64,000 nt of DNA from Anolis sagrei (Eukaryota; Chordata; Lepidosauria; Squamata; Anolidae), in assembly GCF_037176765.1 (NCBI RefSeq), contig NC_090034.1, positions 20,344,375 to 20,408,374 on the forward strand, written 5' to 3'. The position numbers and the translations under genes were made by a program. Every line of letters begins with the position of its first letter. The stretch's first letter is position 1. Positions 39,101 through 51,400 of the stretch are shown here, one piece after another. Below the pieces are notes generated by a model, which saw nothing but the letters and a program-made list of their open reading frames with translations, made no database searches and had not been told where the DNA came from.

Positions 39101-39193
39101 CTGCTGAGGGTCCGGTGGCTTTCAAGCAGCATGGCGGAGGGGTCGGGGGAGGAAGAGGAGGGCCAAGGAGGGGGCACAGAAAGGGTCCGCCGC
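36150..39193 (-). other. HAPSTR1: HAPSTR1 3' UTR (inferred)
   Basis: About 3 kb of repeat-free sequence follow the stop codon to the poly(A) signal at 36168. It contains a C16-like run (37063-37078), a G run near 38367 and a TA-rich microsatellite at 38578-38690. Absence of transposons over 3 kb, in a window otherwise full of them, supports a constrained UTR. Internal AATAAA hexamers on the minus strand (for example near 36617 and 37080) could give shorter forms. Confidence 0.6.
36168..36173 (-). terminator. HAPSTR1: Candidate HAPSTR1 poly(A) signal
   Basis: CCCCAATAAAATC on the minus strand. It is the last strong hexamer before the transposon-bearing spacer. Site choice is inferred. Confidence 0.5.
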
Positions 39194-39438
39194 TTAGATC
39201 ATCCGGTTGCGTTTATGGGTTGGAGAGTCCGTAATGCCGTCGCCGCACTGGGCTGAGGTACGCTTTCGAGTTCCACCATTGTCCAAGTGGAGTGCCATTT
39301 CTTCAGATATGAAAGTGTTCAAGTCAACGTCATGGAGTCCGTTTCTCCTCCTGCTCCCATTGGAGCCACTGCTCACGTGAGTGGGAGAGCCTGGGGTGCT
39401 GGAGCGCACGCTGATGCTGGCCATCGCACCACTGAGAC
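39194..39438 (-). CDS. HAPSTR1: HAPSTR1 coding exon 4 (terminal)
   Basis: Residues 216-296 and stop TAA/TGA-type codon at 39194-39196 (LSGAMASISVRSSTPGSPTH, RRRNGLHDVDLNTFISEEMA, GGTRKRTSAQCGDGITDSPT). Acceptor CTGTAG. Confidence 0.96.
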
Positions 39439-42400
39439 CTACAGGGAGAGAGGGAGGAGAAGGAGAAGCAAACATTAGGAGGGCAGCAACATTTGAGTTT
39501 CAGAACCCATTCCTCAGGGCCCTTTCACAAAACACAACTATAGACTAGGACAATCCCACCTGAACTGCCATGGCTCCATGATATGAAATCCTGGAATTTA
39601 CAATTTAGGGGGACGCATTTAGGCACTCTAGTGTCTCACCAAACTACAAGTCTCTGAATTCCCCTAGGATGCAGTCAAGGCAGCCAAAGTGGAATCATAG
39701 CATTATAATGATGTTGTGTGAAAAGGGAATCAGATAATAAGCAAGCTTCCTAGAGGCATTAAGGGCCAGAAACTTTTCATTTTGGGAAAATGATATTGGA
39801 ACTCAACCACATCCTGCACAAGGTTATAATCCTCATCAAGGAATTAAATAAGTGGATGATTTAGTTAGCGGTGTATGTGTCTGCCTGTCTTCCTTTCTCT
39901 CGTTATATCACCTGTCTTGATAAAACTGATACTTCTCAGGGACACGCTTCCTTTTCTGAGCACAGGGCAAGCCTGACCCCTCTCTGTTTTGTTCTTCTCC
40001 TGTGAGCATAGAGACAGACAAGATGTCTGCTGTGAGTGAGTTAAATAACTAGGCCCTGTTTACTTTCCTATTAAGTTACATAATTCTTTAAAGAAAGTGT
40101 TTAATAACTTTGAAAGCTTGATTCTGCTCCTGAATTGTTTAGGCTGAATTGCTCTACTGCTGGCACTAGCAGCTCCTGATCTGCTGCTAATGCTACTTTA
40201 TCTTTTTTTTAACATTTTCGCCTTTTTGGAAACCACCCACTGTCACCCTCACGCCAGAACACAGAAGTGAAGAGAAAACACGGAGCTAAAGAAGTGCCCC
40301 CCTCTCCCCCAAGGTAGGTCAGGACAACCATTAATGCCAAGCAGCCACTGCCTGGGTGGACTTGGCTTCCGTCAGCATCTGATAGACAACATCCTCTCCA
40401 GATTTCTGCTTTCCCATTTCAGAGCCTCATACAGGAAACGCTGGGAAAAAAGCCAAACTCTGGGTTGCCTTGGTGACCCTCAATGTTGTGCAAAGTGTTG
40501 AGGAACTTTAAAGTATTTTAGCCGCTTGCTTAATCCTTTTGGGTTGTTCTAGTTACACAAACCGGATCCTTTAAGAAAGGACCCATACTGTCTTGTGCTG
40601 TATGAGGCCAAAACTGATGTAGATGTTTGAGTTCCCTAGACTTCAGCTTCTGGTCTAGACCAGAAAAAAACAAGCCATTTGTAAAACCCATTGCATGCCC
40701 ATCAATGATTTGCAGCCAGAACACTCCCCAAGACTGCAGCAAATTCCTATGATAGATAAAGAATTGACTTTTTCTGATCATGTGCTATTGCAAAAAGAAA
40801 GGCAACCCACTGGGTACATCTTCAACAAGAACACTGATGACTGGCAAGGAAAACAACCACAAACTGGCTGGCACAACGCAAAGAAAGGGACCGGGACCAT
40901 CCTCTTCGCTGCTGGCTGAGCAAAGCAAAGGACATGACCGAAAGGAGCTGCCTTAGGAAGCATTTGGCACAAACAGCTTGCATAACCTGCTCCACTATGT
41001 TATTTCCTGCCAGAACAGTAGCAAAGTGGATGCCTTCCCAGCCGATGACAGCTCAAGCCCCATAGTCCAGATGACCCTCAACATACCAATCTAACAGTTC
41101 ACCAACAGAGTGGCTCCACGCTCAGCTTTGTCAATAGTCAGATTCAGCTCAGGTGTCACCTATCTGGGAGCCATTCTTTTTGTTACCCTTCTCCAAAGCT
41201 GTCCTGAAATCAGGGAATGATTTCTGCACAGAATGGGTTTGGCTGAGCTCTCCCAAGAAATCCAACCTGACTCATAGGTCCAAAAACACTGGGATGAAAT
41301 TGTGTCATGCCAGCATGCACTGTAGGGCTCGGAAATCCCTGCTCCATTAAATAGCTGAATTGTCCTGTCTAACAGCTGCCACAATGGTACTGAATGGGTG
41401 CCAATGGTAGCTGGCCTGCAAGATCCCTGCAAGCCAGCAATGAAGAAACGAGATACAGGCAGGACCAAACACAAAGACATGCGCTGGACCGGAATCCAAA
41501 AGCATAGCAGAAGGAGAGAAGAAACCTGAGTCACTGGTAGAAATGTAGTCAGAGACACTTGATGGAGAGCTGCCCACAGAAGCTCCTGCAGTAATTCATT
41601 TACTTAGAAATACCTGAGATGCTCTATTTGGGTCACCTATTTATGGCAGGTCTGGAAAATAAAGGGGACACATCTGGAAAGGCAGAACCTCAGGAAAATT
41701 AATTGAAACAGAGACATTTTTGTCAAACTTTAAGTATACACTATTCTCTACCTTATTACAAATATTCCAATTAAATATTGGTTTCACGTAACACTCTGGA
41801 TTTCTTTTAATCTTTTATTTAAATCAAGATTTCATTTTTTCCAGTTCAACTTTTCCCAGAAAAAGCATGTCAATGTCTAATACATAGATGACCAATGGCT
41901 GATAACGAAAAAAGACCATAGTATGGCAAACATTTCAATATAGCAGGAAGTGTTGCTGTTCAAAGAGGACAGAATTGCAACGGGACATGGCAATATCCAA
42001 AGCAGCTGTTCAAATTTAGTGTTTACTATATAAGCAAACATATCTTAAGGCCTGCGTTTCACAGTATTTTTTACTATGTAAGATCCTCCAGAGATGTTGT
42101 AATGTTTTTAATTAAATAAGGCCAAATGGCATAAGAGTAATCTACTTGGCATAAATAATAACTACCCTACCAATCTGCTACAGTGTTTAGATAGTTACAT
42201 AGATAGACAGACAGACAGATATCCAGACTCAATGTTCTGAAAGAACTCCAAGAAATAAAACCTGGCACCATGCAACTCAACACCTCCCAAATTATGCATA
42301 AACCTCAAAAGGATCCAGATCCATGCCTTAAGTGGTTCTTCGCCACCATTGGTTAATGAGCACAGTTTTATTGAGTCTTAGTTGTTGTTTTATATGCCTA

Positions 42401-45400
42401 TTTGTTTTACTCTATTTCATTTTATACTGTGTTTTATTTTATGTTCTGTTTTAGGCATGTTGTGCCAGGTGTAAGCCGCCTTGAATACCTTCAGGGAGAT
42501 GATGGCAGTATACAAGAATAAAGTTATTATTGTTATTACTATTATTGTTTTTCATATGGGTGTCAAAGTCAATAGGCTATTCCTCCATTTGGCAGAGAGT
42601 TTTCACTACAGATATACAGATTGAAAGCAATGTTCCTCCATTCATTCAGACAGTCTTGGCCTTTTCAGTTCTGTCAGCTCCAGCTGCCCCAAGACCTTTT
42701 AGACTCATATTAAAAATCCAACTGCATCACTAATGAGCAAGACAAACCTGCAAAACCTGAAGCCAAACTCCTTCTGAGTCATATCCCTACATGTGTGTGT
42801 ATGTGTGTGTGTGTGTGTATAGCACCCAGTAATAATAATAAAACTTTATTTCTATACCGCCCCTATCTCCCAAAAGGGACTCAGGGTAGTGTACAAAAAA
42901 AGAGCAGCAAAAATCCAATGCCTGAGAAACATAACGTAATAAAGCGCTTCAGGTAATAAACAATCAAATATACAACATCGGAATATACTTATAAAACAAC
43001 TCAATAGCAAGTGAGAAATACAAAGTAAAATAATTGCGACACATTTCTCTAATGACTAATAATGGTCAGAGGTAATTAATACATTTTAAACAAATCATAC
43101 AGTTAACAACAGGCCATCCGGACGCAGGTATGTCTCCATGAGCTGAGTCAAAATTTAAATAAAGTAGTAATCCAGTACTAGACTGGCAGTGCTGAACCTT
43201 GCTTCGGAAATCCTGAGGAAAATAAAACATTATGGTTTCTTCTCTGCTGGAGGTTAAGATCCGCCCCTGTGCCTTTCCATTATTTCAGAAGAAACGCATA
43301 CCTAACACGCAACCAAGAGTAGGGCAGCATTTGCTCAAGAGCCCTCGTTTGTTTGTGAGGGGCATTTCTTCCAGCTCTCCCATTTCGGTATGGGACCAGA
43401 AGGGCACTCTGCCATTCTAAGCACCCAGAGAAGCCTTAACTTTGCAATTCCTAAGAATTCCTTCCATTCTTATCAGACCTCAAGAAGACTGGAGAGGAAG
43501 GCACAAGAGGACGTTCTGCCAGGGATACACTGCTCCTTATCGTGCACAACTAGATCTGTGAGACCCAGCAAGAGTTTGACCTAACAAATAAATTGGAACA
43601 TAAGTGAGGATTTCAGGTCCATTAATTCCCCAGGGATTGAACTTAATTGAACAATTAGACTTAGTCCACAAAGCAGAGCATATCTGCGTGTGCCTTCAAG
43701 TCTCACATGGACTTACAATCACCCCAATAATTTCTTAGGGGTTTTTAAAGACAAGAAATACTTAAGAAGTGAATTTTGCCAGCTCCTTGCTCTTGAAATA
43801 TATTTTACAGCAATTGCCCTGCTTAGCTTCCAAGATCAAAATGGGTTTTGGTGCCTTTAAGATATTGAAGCCATAGAGCCAGAGGGCAAACCAAATAAAA
43901 AGAGAAGCAGTGCCTATCTGAGATGCTCTTCTCACTTCTTCCTTGGCCTGAAGAGTTTGAAACCAAGAATGCATCTCATGGGGGGAAACTCCATTAACAC
44001 AGAAAACAAGCACCCAGTGCCGGATTTAGGACAAATGAGGCCCTGTTCTAGTTAAGTTACAAGACCCCTTACTTGGGTCCTAAAGGAGGTAGGTCTGGTA
44101 GGACTACATAGCCTGCTTTGTGGCACACTCCCATAGACTATCAACTCTATCATTATGTCTGGAATTGCTCCAAAACAGAACACCTTCAAATTTAGAATTT
44201 GGCAGAAAGATGGGCCTTAGCCCCCCTAAACAGAATGGTAAATCCAGCACTGCAGGAACCATTAAGCAGTCCATTCTACTTCTAGAGGGTTTGGGTGCCA
44301 ATGCTATCGTGAGGATCCAGCTTATGCCAAGTCCAAGCCATGCAAGATAAAACCTATTTTTTTTCTGAAAAGGGACCTAATTATTACACCAACAACAGTT
44401 TGGCAATGTCTATTCCTGAACTGCACAGCTCTAAGTGCAAACCTGTCCTACACAAACTATTCTATTAATAACTATTTATATTATTGAATATGAAGGATTT
44501 CTACTCTTCTGTTTCAGTGGGCACAGCCAGCAACACTTAGCTATTTTCGCTATCGTTCTGCATTGGAACAAATAAAAAGCGGTATTTTAAGGGAAGCAGC
44601 TTTCCCATTCAACAATGAAATCCAAGATGCCCCTAGAACAGGGGTCCTCAAACTAAGGCCCATGGGCCGGATACGGCCCTCCAAGGTCATTTCCCCTTGC
44701 TCAGGGTCAACCTAAGTCTGAAACAACTTGAAAGCACACAACAACAACAACAACAACAACAACAACCCTATCTCATGAGCCAGAAGCAGGCCCACACTTC
44801 CCACTGAAATACTAATAAGTTTATATTTGTTAAAATTGTTCTTCATTTTAATTATTGCATTGTTTTAAGTGTTTTTTGCACTACAAATAAGATATGTGCA
44901 GTGTGCGTAGGAATTCATTCATGCTTTTTTCAAATTATAATCCGGCCCTCCAACAGTTTGAGGGACGGTGACCTGGCCCTCTGTTTAAAAAGTTTGAGGA
45001 TCCCTGCCTTAGAACATGGCATAAGCGTTTAATTCTTCCCGGCCAATGCCAGATCCCAAATGCATGGCTAAGGAACCAAGCACTCCATCAGCAAACAGGG
45101 CGCGGATAACAGCTGCACTTGTAAACCACCCAGAGTCCCTCTGGGGAAACAGGGCGGGATGCAAATAAAGTTATTATTTTTATTATTATTCAATGCGACC
45201 CAAGTCAGTGGATGCTGCATCCCCAAGACGCTGAAGCTTTCGGCTTACAAATTACATCCAAACTAAATCCCGAAACTATCTTTGTGGGAAGGCTGTGTGA
45301 AAGTCTAAGAATAACTGAAAGGCAGTCTTCATACCCATCCAAATTTGCAACCCACTAAGCATGCCAACTTCTTATACAAATGCACTGTTCTTCTGGGATG

Positions 45401-48400
45401 GCTTTGGGAAGGTCTTAAGGCCCAGAAAGAAAGATAAAATCAGGGCAAGAGAGATGCATTTTTCCCTCAGAAAAAAAAAGAAAATGGATAGTGGTGAATT
45501 TCTTCTAGAATCCTGAGTAACTTGCCTAAGACACAATGTGAGTATCTTTCTTGCCTCAGAAGCATTTTTAAAAAGCTTGTAACTAGAAGATTTTTACATA
45601 AGAGGAAATACAGCATCAGAAATACAGTCATAACAGCTCATGCTAAAATGAAAACCAGTTCATCTCAAAGGTGTTTCTATATTTTTGCCCCTTGAACTGC
45701 CTCTAATTTTGTATCCCACATTAGCCTCTTAGTGGCCCCAACATGCCATCCCTACAGTGGGCGTTTTGAGCCTTTCCCCAGCTCCCATCCCTGCCATACC
45801 AGCAACATTACCATGGAGGGCTATGGCTTCTCGGAAGGGCTGCAAGTCCGTCTCGACCGAGGGGCTTGTTTCTGTGGAAGCCGCCCGGCTAGGGGATACT
45901 ACAGTCAGTCTTGGGGGAGCTCTAGAGTTCCGTGGAGGAGGAGCCTTCCCGCACAGGAAGCTGATTAAGTCTTCTCGGCGGATCGTTCTTCTGCGCTTCT
46001 TGACCCACGCCAAGACATCTTTGTTGCGACGCTGGTAGCCGATGTGTATTCCCACATCAAAACTCCGCTGGTGGGCATCCACGCTTTCTGGAAGGAGAGA
46101 AAGGACACTGTTAAAGGGGACCTCTCCAAAAGGGATGCATTCATCCATCGGCTTTAAAAAGGCACAAAGGGATTCCACTAGAACAGGATCACAATTTGAA
46201 GCCTGCAACTGGTGTGGCCAGATAGAATCATAGAGTTGGAAGAAACTGCATGGGCCATCTAGGCCAACCCCCCCCCCCCTTGCAAGGGAGGAAAAGCACA
46301 ATCGAAGTACCCCTGACAAATGGCCACCCAGTCTCTGCTTCAAAGCCTCCAAAGAAGGAACTTCCACCAAAGCAGAGAATTCCAGCTTTGAACAGCTCTC
46401 ACACTTCGGAAGTTCTTCCTAATGTTCAGGTGGAATCTTCTTCCCTATCATTTGAACCCAAGGCTCCACTGAGTCCTAGTCTCCGCGGCAGCAGAAAACA
46501 AACCTGCTCCCTCTTCCTTACAACAGCCTTCAAAATATTTAAACCTGGCAATTATATGTAGGGACAACAATTGCAATTTGAGAGGTGTTTGCACCATTCT
46601 CCCACTTTTCAGAGAGAACTGTGACCCCCACCAATGACACATCTGAACCAAACTGGGCACATGGAACCCCAATGACCAGCAGAAAATACTGTGGAGGTTC
46701 GAGGGGTATAGACCCAAGATGATGAGAGTTGCAGGAGGCACATCCAGAGACCACTGTGAACCCCACTGAAAATGGATCTGGACCAAACTTGACACACAAA
46801 CACATCATGGTCAACTTTAAGTACTGAAAGGATGGGGTGGGTTTGACTCAGAATATTGGGAGATATAATTTACTCGCATCTTTTACGTTTTCTAATGGGT
46901 TAATTCTTAAAATCCAAAAACTAACAATGAATAATTATTATGTTTATCCTTACAAAATCCTTAACCAGGGTATCACTGGGTACCTAAGCTAGGTGTTAAT
47001 AGCTGAAGCAAGACAAAATGGATCCAACTCCACTGGCACCAGATATCAATATGCAGTGCAAGATCAAGGCCAAACTGCTGATATGAAGAATTTGTTTCTA
47101 AAAGGTACCAAATCCAAATAAAATTGAAAAATGAGTTATGGGTGGCAGCATCTTGTTGGCTAGAATATAATGTATAAAACCAAAACTATCAAAAAGTATC
47201 CACTTGCTTCAGTACAGGGCTTGTAAAATTGCATTTTATAGCAAGAGAATGCATATCCTCAGCACTTTTTTCTTCCCAATATCTGTAAAATTTGTTCAGA
47301 TGGATTTGGTACCCTATGGAAACAATTTTACAGCAATCGGGCATGTATCTTCTCAAAGAACTCTAGAAGAGCAAATCTCAAAATGCCAGACCCAGACAAA
47401 TTCCTATGTAAGAAATAGACAATGGTACCCAATGGGCACATATTGAGTGCAGAAAATAAATACTGCTGGTTCCTCACATGAGATGGATAGAGCATCACTA
47501 CTCTAGAATAGCTGCCCACTTTTTCCATGGTCTGAACACAAAAACCACCTTTCTACATGCAAGCATCCTCTGGAAGCATCAGTTGGATCCAACTGATGAG
47601 AAAGTCTAGGCCAGGGGTCCTCAAACTTTTTAAACAGAGGGCCAGGTCACAGTCCCTCAAACTGTTGGAGGGCCGGATTATAATTTGAAAAAAAAAACAT
47701 GAATGAATTCCTATGCACAGTGCACATATCTTATTTGTAGTGCAAAACCCACTTAAAAACAATACAATAATTAAAATGAAGAACAATTTTAACAAATATA
47801 TATTAGCATTTCTATGGGAAATGTGGGCGTGCTTTTGGCTGATGAGATAGGATTGTTGTTGTGTGCTTTCAAGTCGTTACAGACTTAGGTTGACCCTGAG
47901 TGAGGGCCGGGAAAATGACCTTGGAGGGCCGCATCTGGCCCCCGGGCCTTAGTTTGAGGACCCCTGGTCTAGGCAGTATCAACAGGCTACTAAAACATGA
48001 TCATGCGAATGTTTACACCAGTGGTTCTCAACCTGTGGGTCCCCAGGTGTTTTGGTCTACAATTCCCAGGAATCCCAGCTAGTTTACCAGCTGTGAGTAT
48101 TTCTGGGAGTTGAAGACCAAAACATCTGAGGACCCACAGGTTGACAACCACTGGTTTACACAGAGCATACAAGATTGTGGAGTTAGTGGCACTCATTTCT
48201 ACAGCTGACCTTGAAATATAACGCATCTCTGGACTGGTATAACAAAAATTAAATCACTGAATCATGATTTGTGCCAGCATGAGCTGTTTCTTCCCTGAAG
48301 TCGTCGTCTTCTGTTTATTTATACCCCGCTTTTTCTCTCCACGGTAGACTCAAAGTGACTTGCCAATATAGTCCTATCGCAGACTCTAAAATGGCTTACA

Positions 48401-51400
48401 GAAACAAACTCTCCCTGCAAAGTATGCCCTGAAATGACAAGAGGCAACCTAAGGTGACTCCTGCAAATTCAAACAGTAATTTATAGGGATGAAGTAATTC
48501 CCATTCACTCCAGCAGATATCTGGAAACGAGAGGCAACAACTTAAGAGCATATCACCAGCTAGTTGCTGTACATTTGTTTCCTATATGTTGTCAGTAGCT
48601 GCCTTAAGGAAAGGCTGGATATGAACACTTCAAATGACAAAGTCAGCAGTCAAAGGAGCTCTCTCTCTGCAGTTCTAGCAAAGCTGCTGCAGGAAGATCA
48701 CAGGTGAGGTGAAATCCCTGCTTTAGAAGTGTCACACCAGCAGAAGGGATGAATGATGAGGAAGGACAGGTGAGCAGCAAACAGGTATAATCTGCCAGTC
48801 ACCTGCATGCTTTTGAGGAAGGAAAAAGGACGATCTGCCACCAGTAAATGCCACATTGTGCCTTTGAGCACAAAGCCACAATAGGATCTTGACCACACAC
48901 CACTTCCAAGGACAATCCTGCAAGATCTCTTTGCAAGGCAACCAATGAGATGAATGGGACGTTTCTGTATCTTTATGAATAGATACTCAAAAACTCAGAA
49001 AAATTCAGATAAAAGTGAGTTCCTTCAACCTTTCCCTGGAACAATAGAGGAAAATGAACTGGAATGATATACATTTTAAGGCAAAATATTCCTATATTAT
49101 TCCCTCAAAATCATTCCTAAAAGCTATATAACAGGAAGACTTAAAATTACACAGCATTGGGTCACTGCATTTCCTGGCCTTGTTTTCCTTTCTTTGGTTA
49201 TTCTTATGGGTGCCAGTGTCTGATGTCTGCTTGTTGCTACATAAGACTAGAAGAGACAAAACAGATTCATTTGTTTTGTTAATACTGATTTTTTTCCCTT
49301 TTTTCGTCTGCCACTTATTAAATTAGCAAAAACAATGAGCAAAAATGTTTGTTAAATATCAAGACACTGTCGCCCCATTGATAACAAAGAAAAGAAATCT
49401 TTCAAAAAGTACATTCTGTTTGTAATTACTGAGTAAACATTAGTTTTAAGATTGTTAACATTGTATTTATAATGTTACATTGCTAACATTTCAACCTGGA
49501 CACATTTAAAGCTCCTGAAGCAACAAAGTGATTTTCAACCTAGGGACTAAAATAACATTCTTCCTCCAAATTTTCGAAAACTTTTGACTGTCTTCCTGGA
49601 AGATAAAGGATATAGGTTTCTACCTTTTATAGTCCTCGCAGATTTTCTGTGCATAACAAGGGACATTTGCAGAATGATGGGGGAAAGGAGAGCAAGGGCA
49701 AGCAAGGACTAGACCATAAAGGTTACAAAGGATGTGTTGGGGCAAAACTGCACACAAAGAGGAAGATACAGGAAGGAAAAGGCATTGGCAAGAGGCTGAA
49801 AAGACAGAAGCCAATGACATCATTTACAGAGCCATGTCACATGATCAGAACAGCAGGCAGAATTGGGGAGGGGGGAGACAAAGAGAAGAGGCTCTGAGGG
49901 AAGAAGATTGTGGAAGTGAAATATGGTCAGGGAAGGGAAAGGAAAACAAATCACACTATTTTCGTAATGCAACAATAGACACAATATAATGTGGCAATAC
50001 ATTGAATACAGAGAAGGGAAGGAGAGAAAGAGGAAGTCTGATGATTTTTGCTGGGGGGGGGGGGGTCTCTGACACATTGACAATGATGGAGCAACCAGGC
50101 AGAAACCTTAGAGGGGCAGCTGGAGATGGGGGATTGGCTGCGAGACACAGTTCCTAGGGAACAGGGAGCGCTAAGGGCCAAGAGCATTGGTGGTTCATAA
50201 TACTGAGTGAGCATGAAAAAGACGCTCAGGGTTTTGGGACTCTGGTTCCCATGATTGCCAATGAAGACGGTGACTATAGTCCAATGGTTCTCAACCTTTC
50301 TCTGGCCAGGGACCACTTTTGACTAGGCACCACTCTCCAACAATAGTACCAAAAGGATTACAAATCAGTTTTTGGTCAACTTTAGATTTGGTTTGGGTAT
50401 TTCGAGTGATGATTCAGAAAACTGCATTGGATAGACACATCAGCTCTAGTTTGACACAGAACATATGCCATCCAGTACTTGCCATCTGCTCGCCCACAGA
50501 AAACCATATTTAATGATCTAGAGCTGATGTGGTCTATCCAATGCAATTTTCTGAAACAGCACCCTAAATAACCCCAGACACAAGCCTAAAAACGAAGACA
50601 CCAACTCCCCCCACCCCCCACTCTGCTCAGGGGGAGGGAGAAGGAGAAGCAGCAGTCAGGAGGCATATTGTCGCGCCTTTCGTTAGTAGTCAGCCTCTCC
50701 CCTTCTGACATCCCAGTTGCCTCAGCAGTGTAAGACCGTTTCGCGAGACCAGTCACTCTTATTGCAGTGGTGTAAGTAATGGTGAAGCTGTGGATCATAT
50801 TTTAGTTCTTGGGGACCACTGATGGTTCACAGACCACAGGATGGGAACCACTGCTATAGTCCAACACAGTAAGAGCCTGGAGGAAAAGGAACCAAGGCTG
50901 CGAAGCTGCAATGTGGGGAGTGCATATCGGTTGGCAGACAACTCTCTATGACTTCTCCAACCAAGGCATTAACACTCTACTGATATCTATTTCAATGTAT
51001 TAAATATGTGCCTACTATCCAGCAACTGCCTGGAAAAAACGACAGAATAATCCCTCTGCCTATACGCCAGTGCCGTCAGCTTCATGTTCTAGTTATTTTG
51101 GCTAGACGTGTTATTGAGTGGCTTTTAAGCAAGACGAGCTACTCTTGAGGCAGGACAGAAGTTGCCAAAGCCAGCTAACAAAATGAAGTTCTTCTGACTC
51201 ACGCATCCTATACGGCTGAGTGCGCAACCGTCCCTGGATGCCACCCACACTGCAACCTCAGCATCTGACATGAGGAAAAGCAACAACCTCTGAGGGCCGC
51301 GTGACACACGACACTCCACACCCCCAATGGCAAGGAAACTATCCAAAGAGTCCTGCGCCACTTCAAGATGATGGAAAACAAGCCCTTTAGAGGCCCGGTT

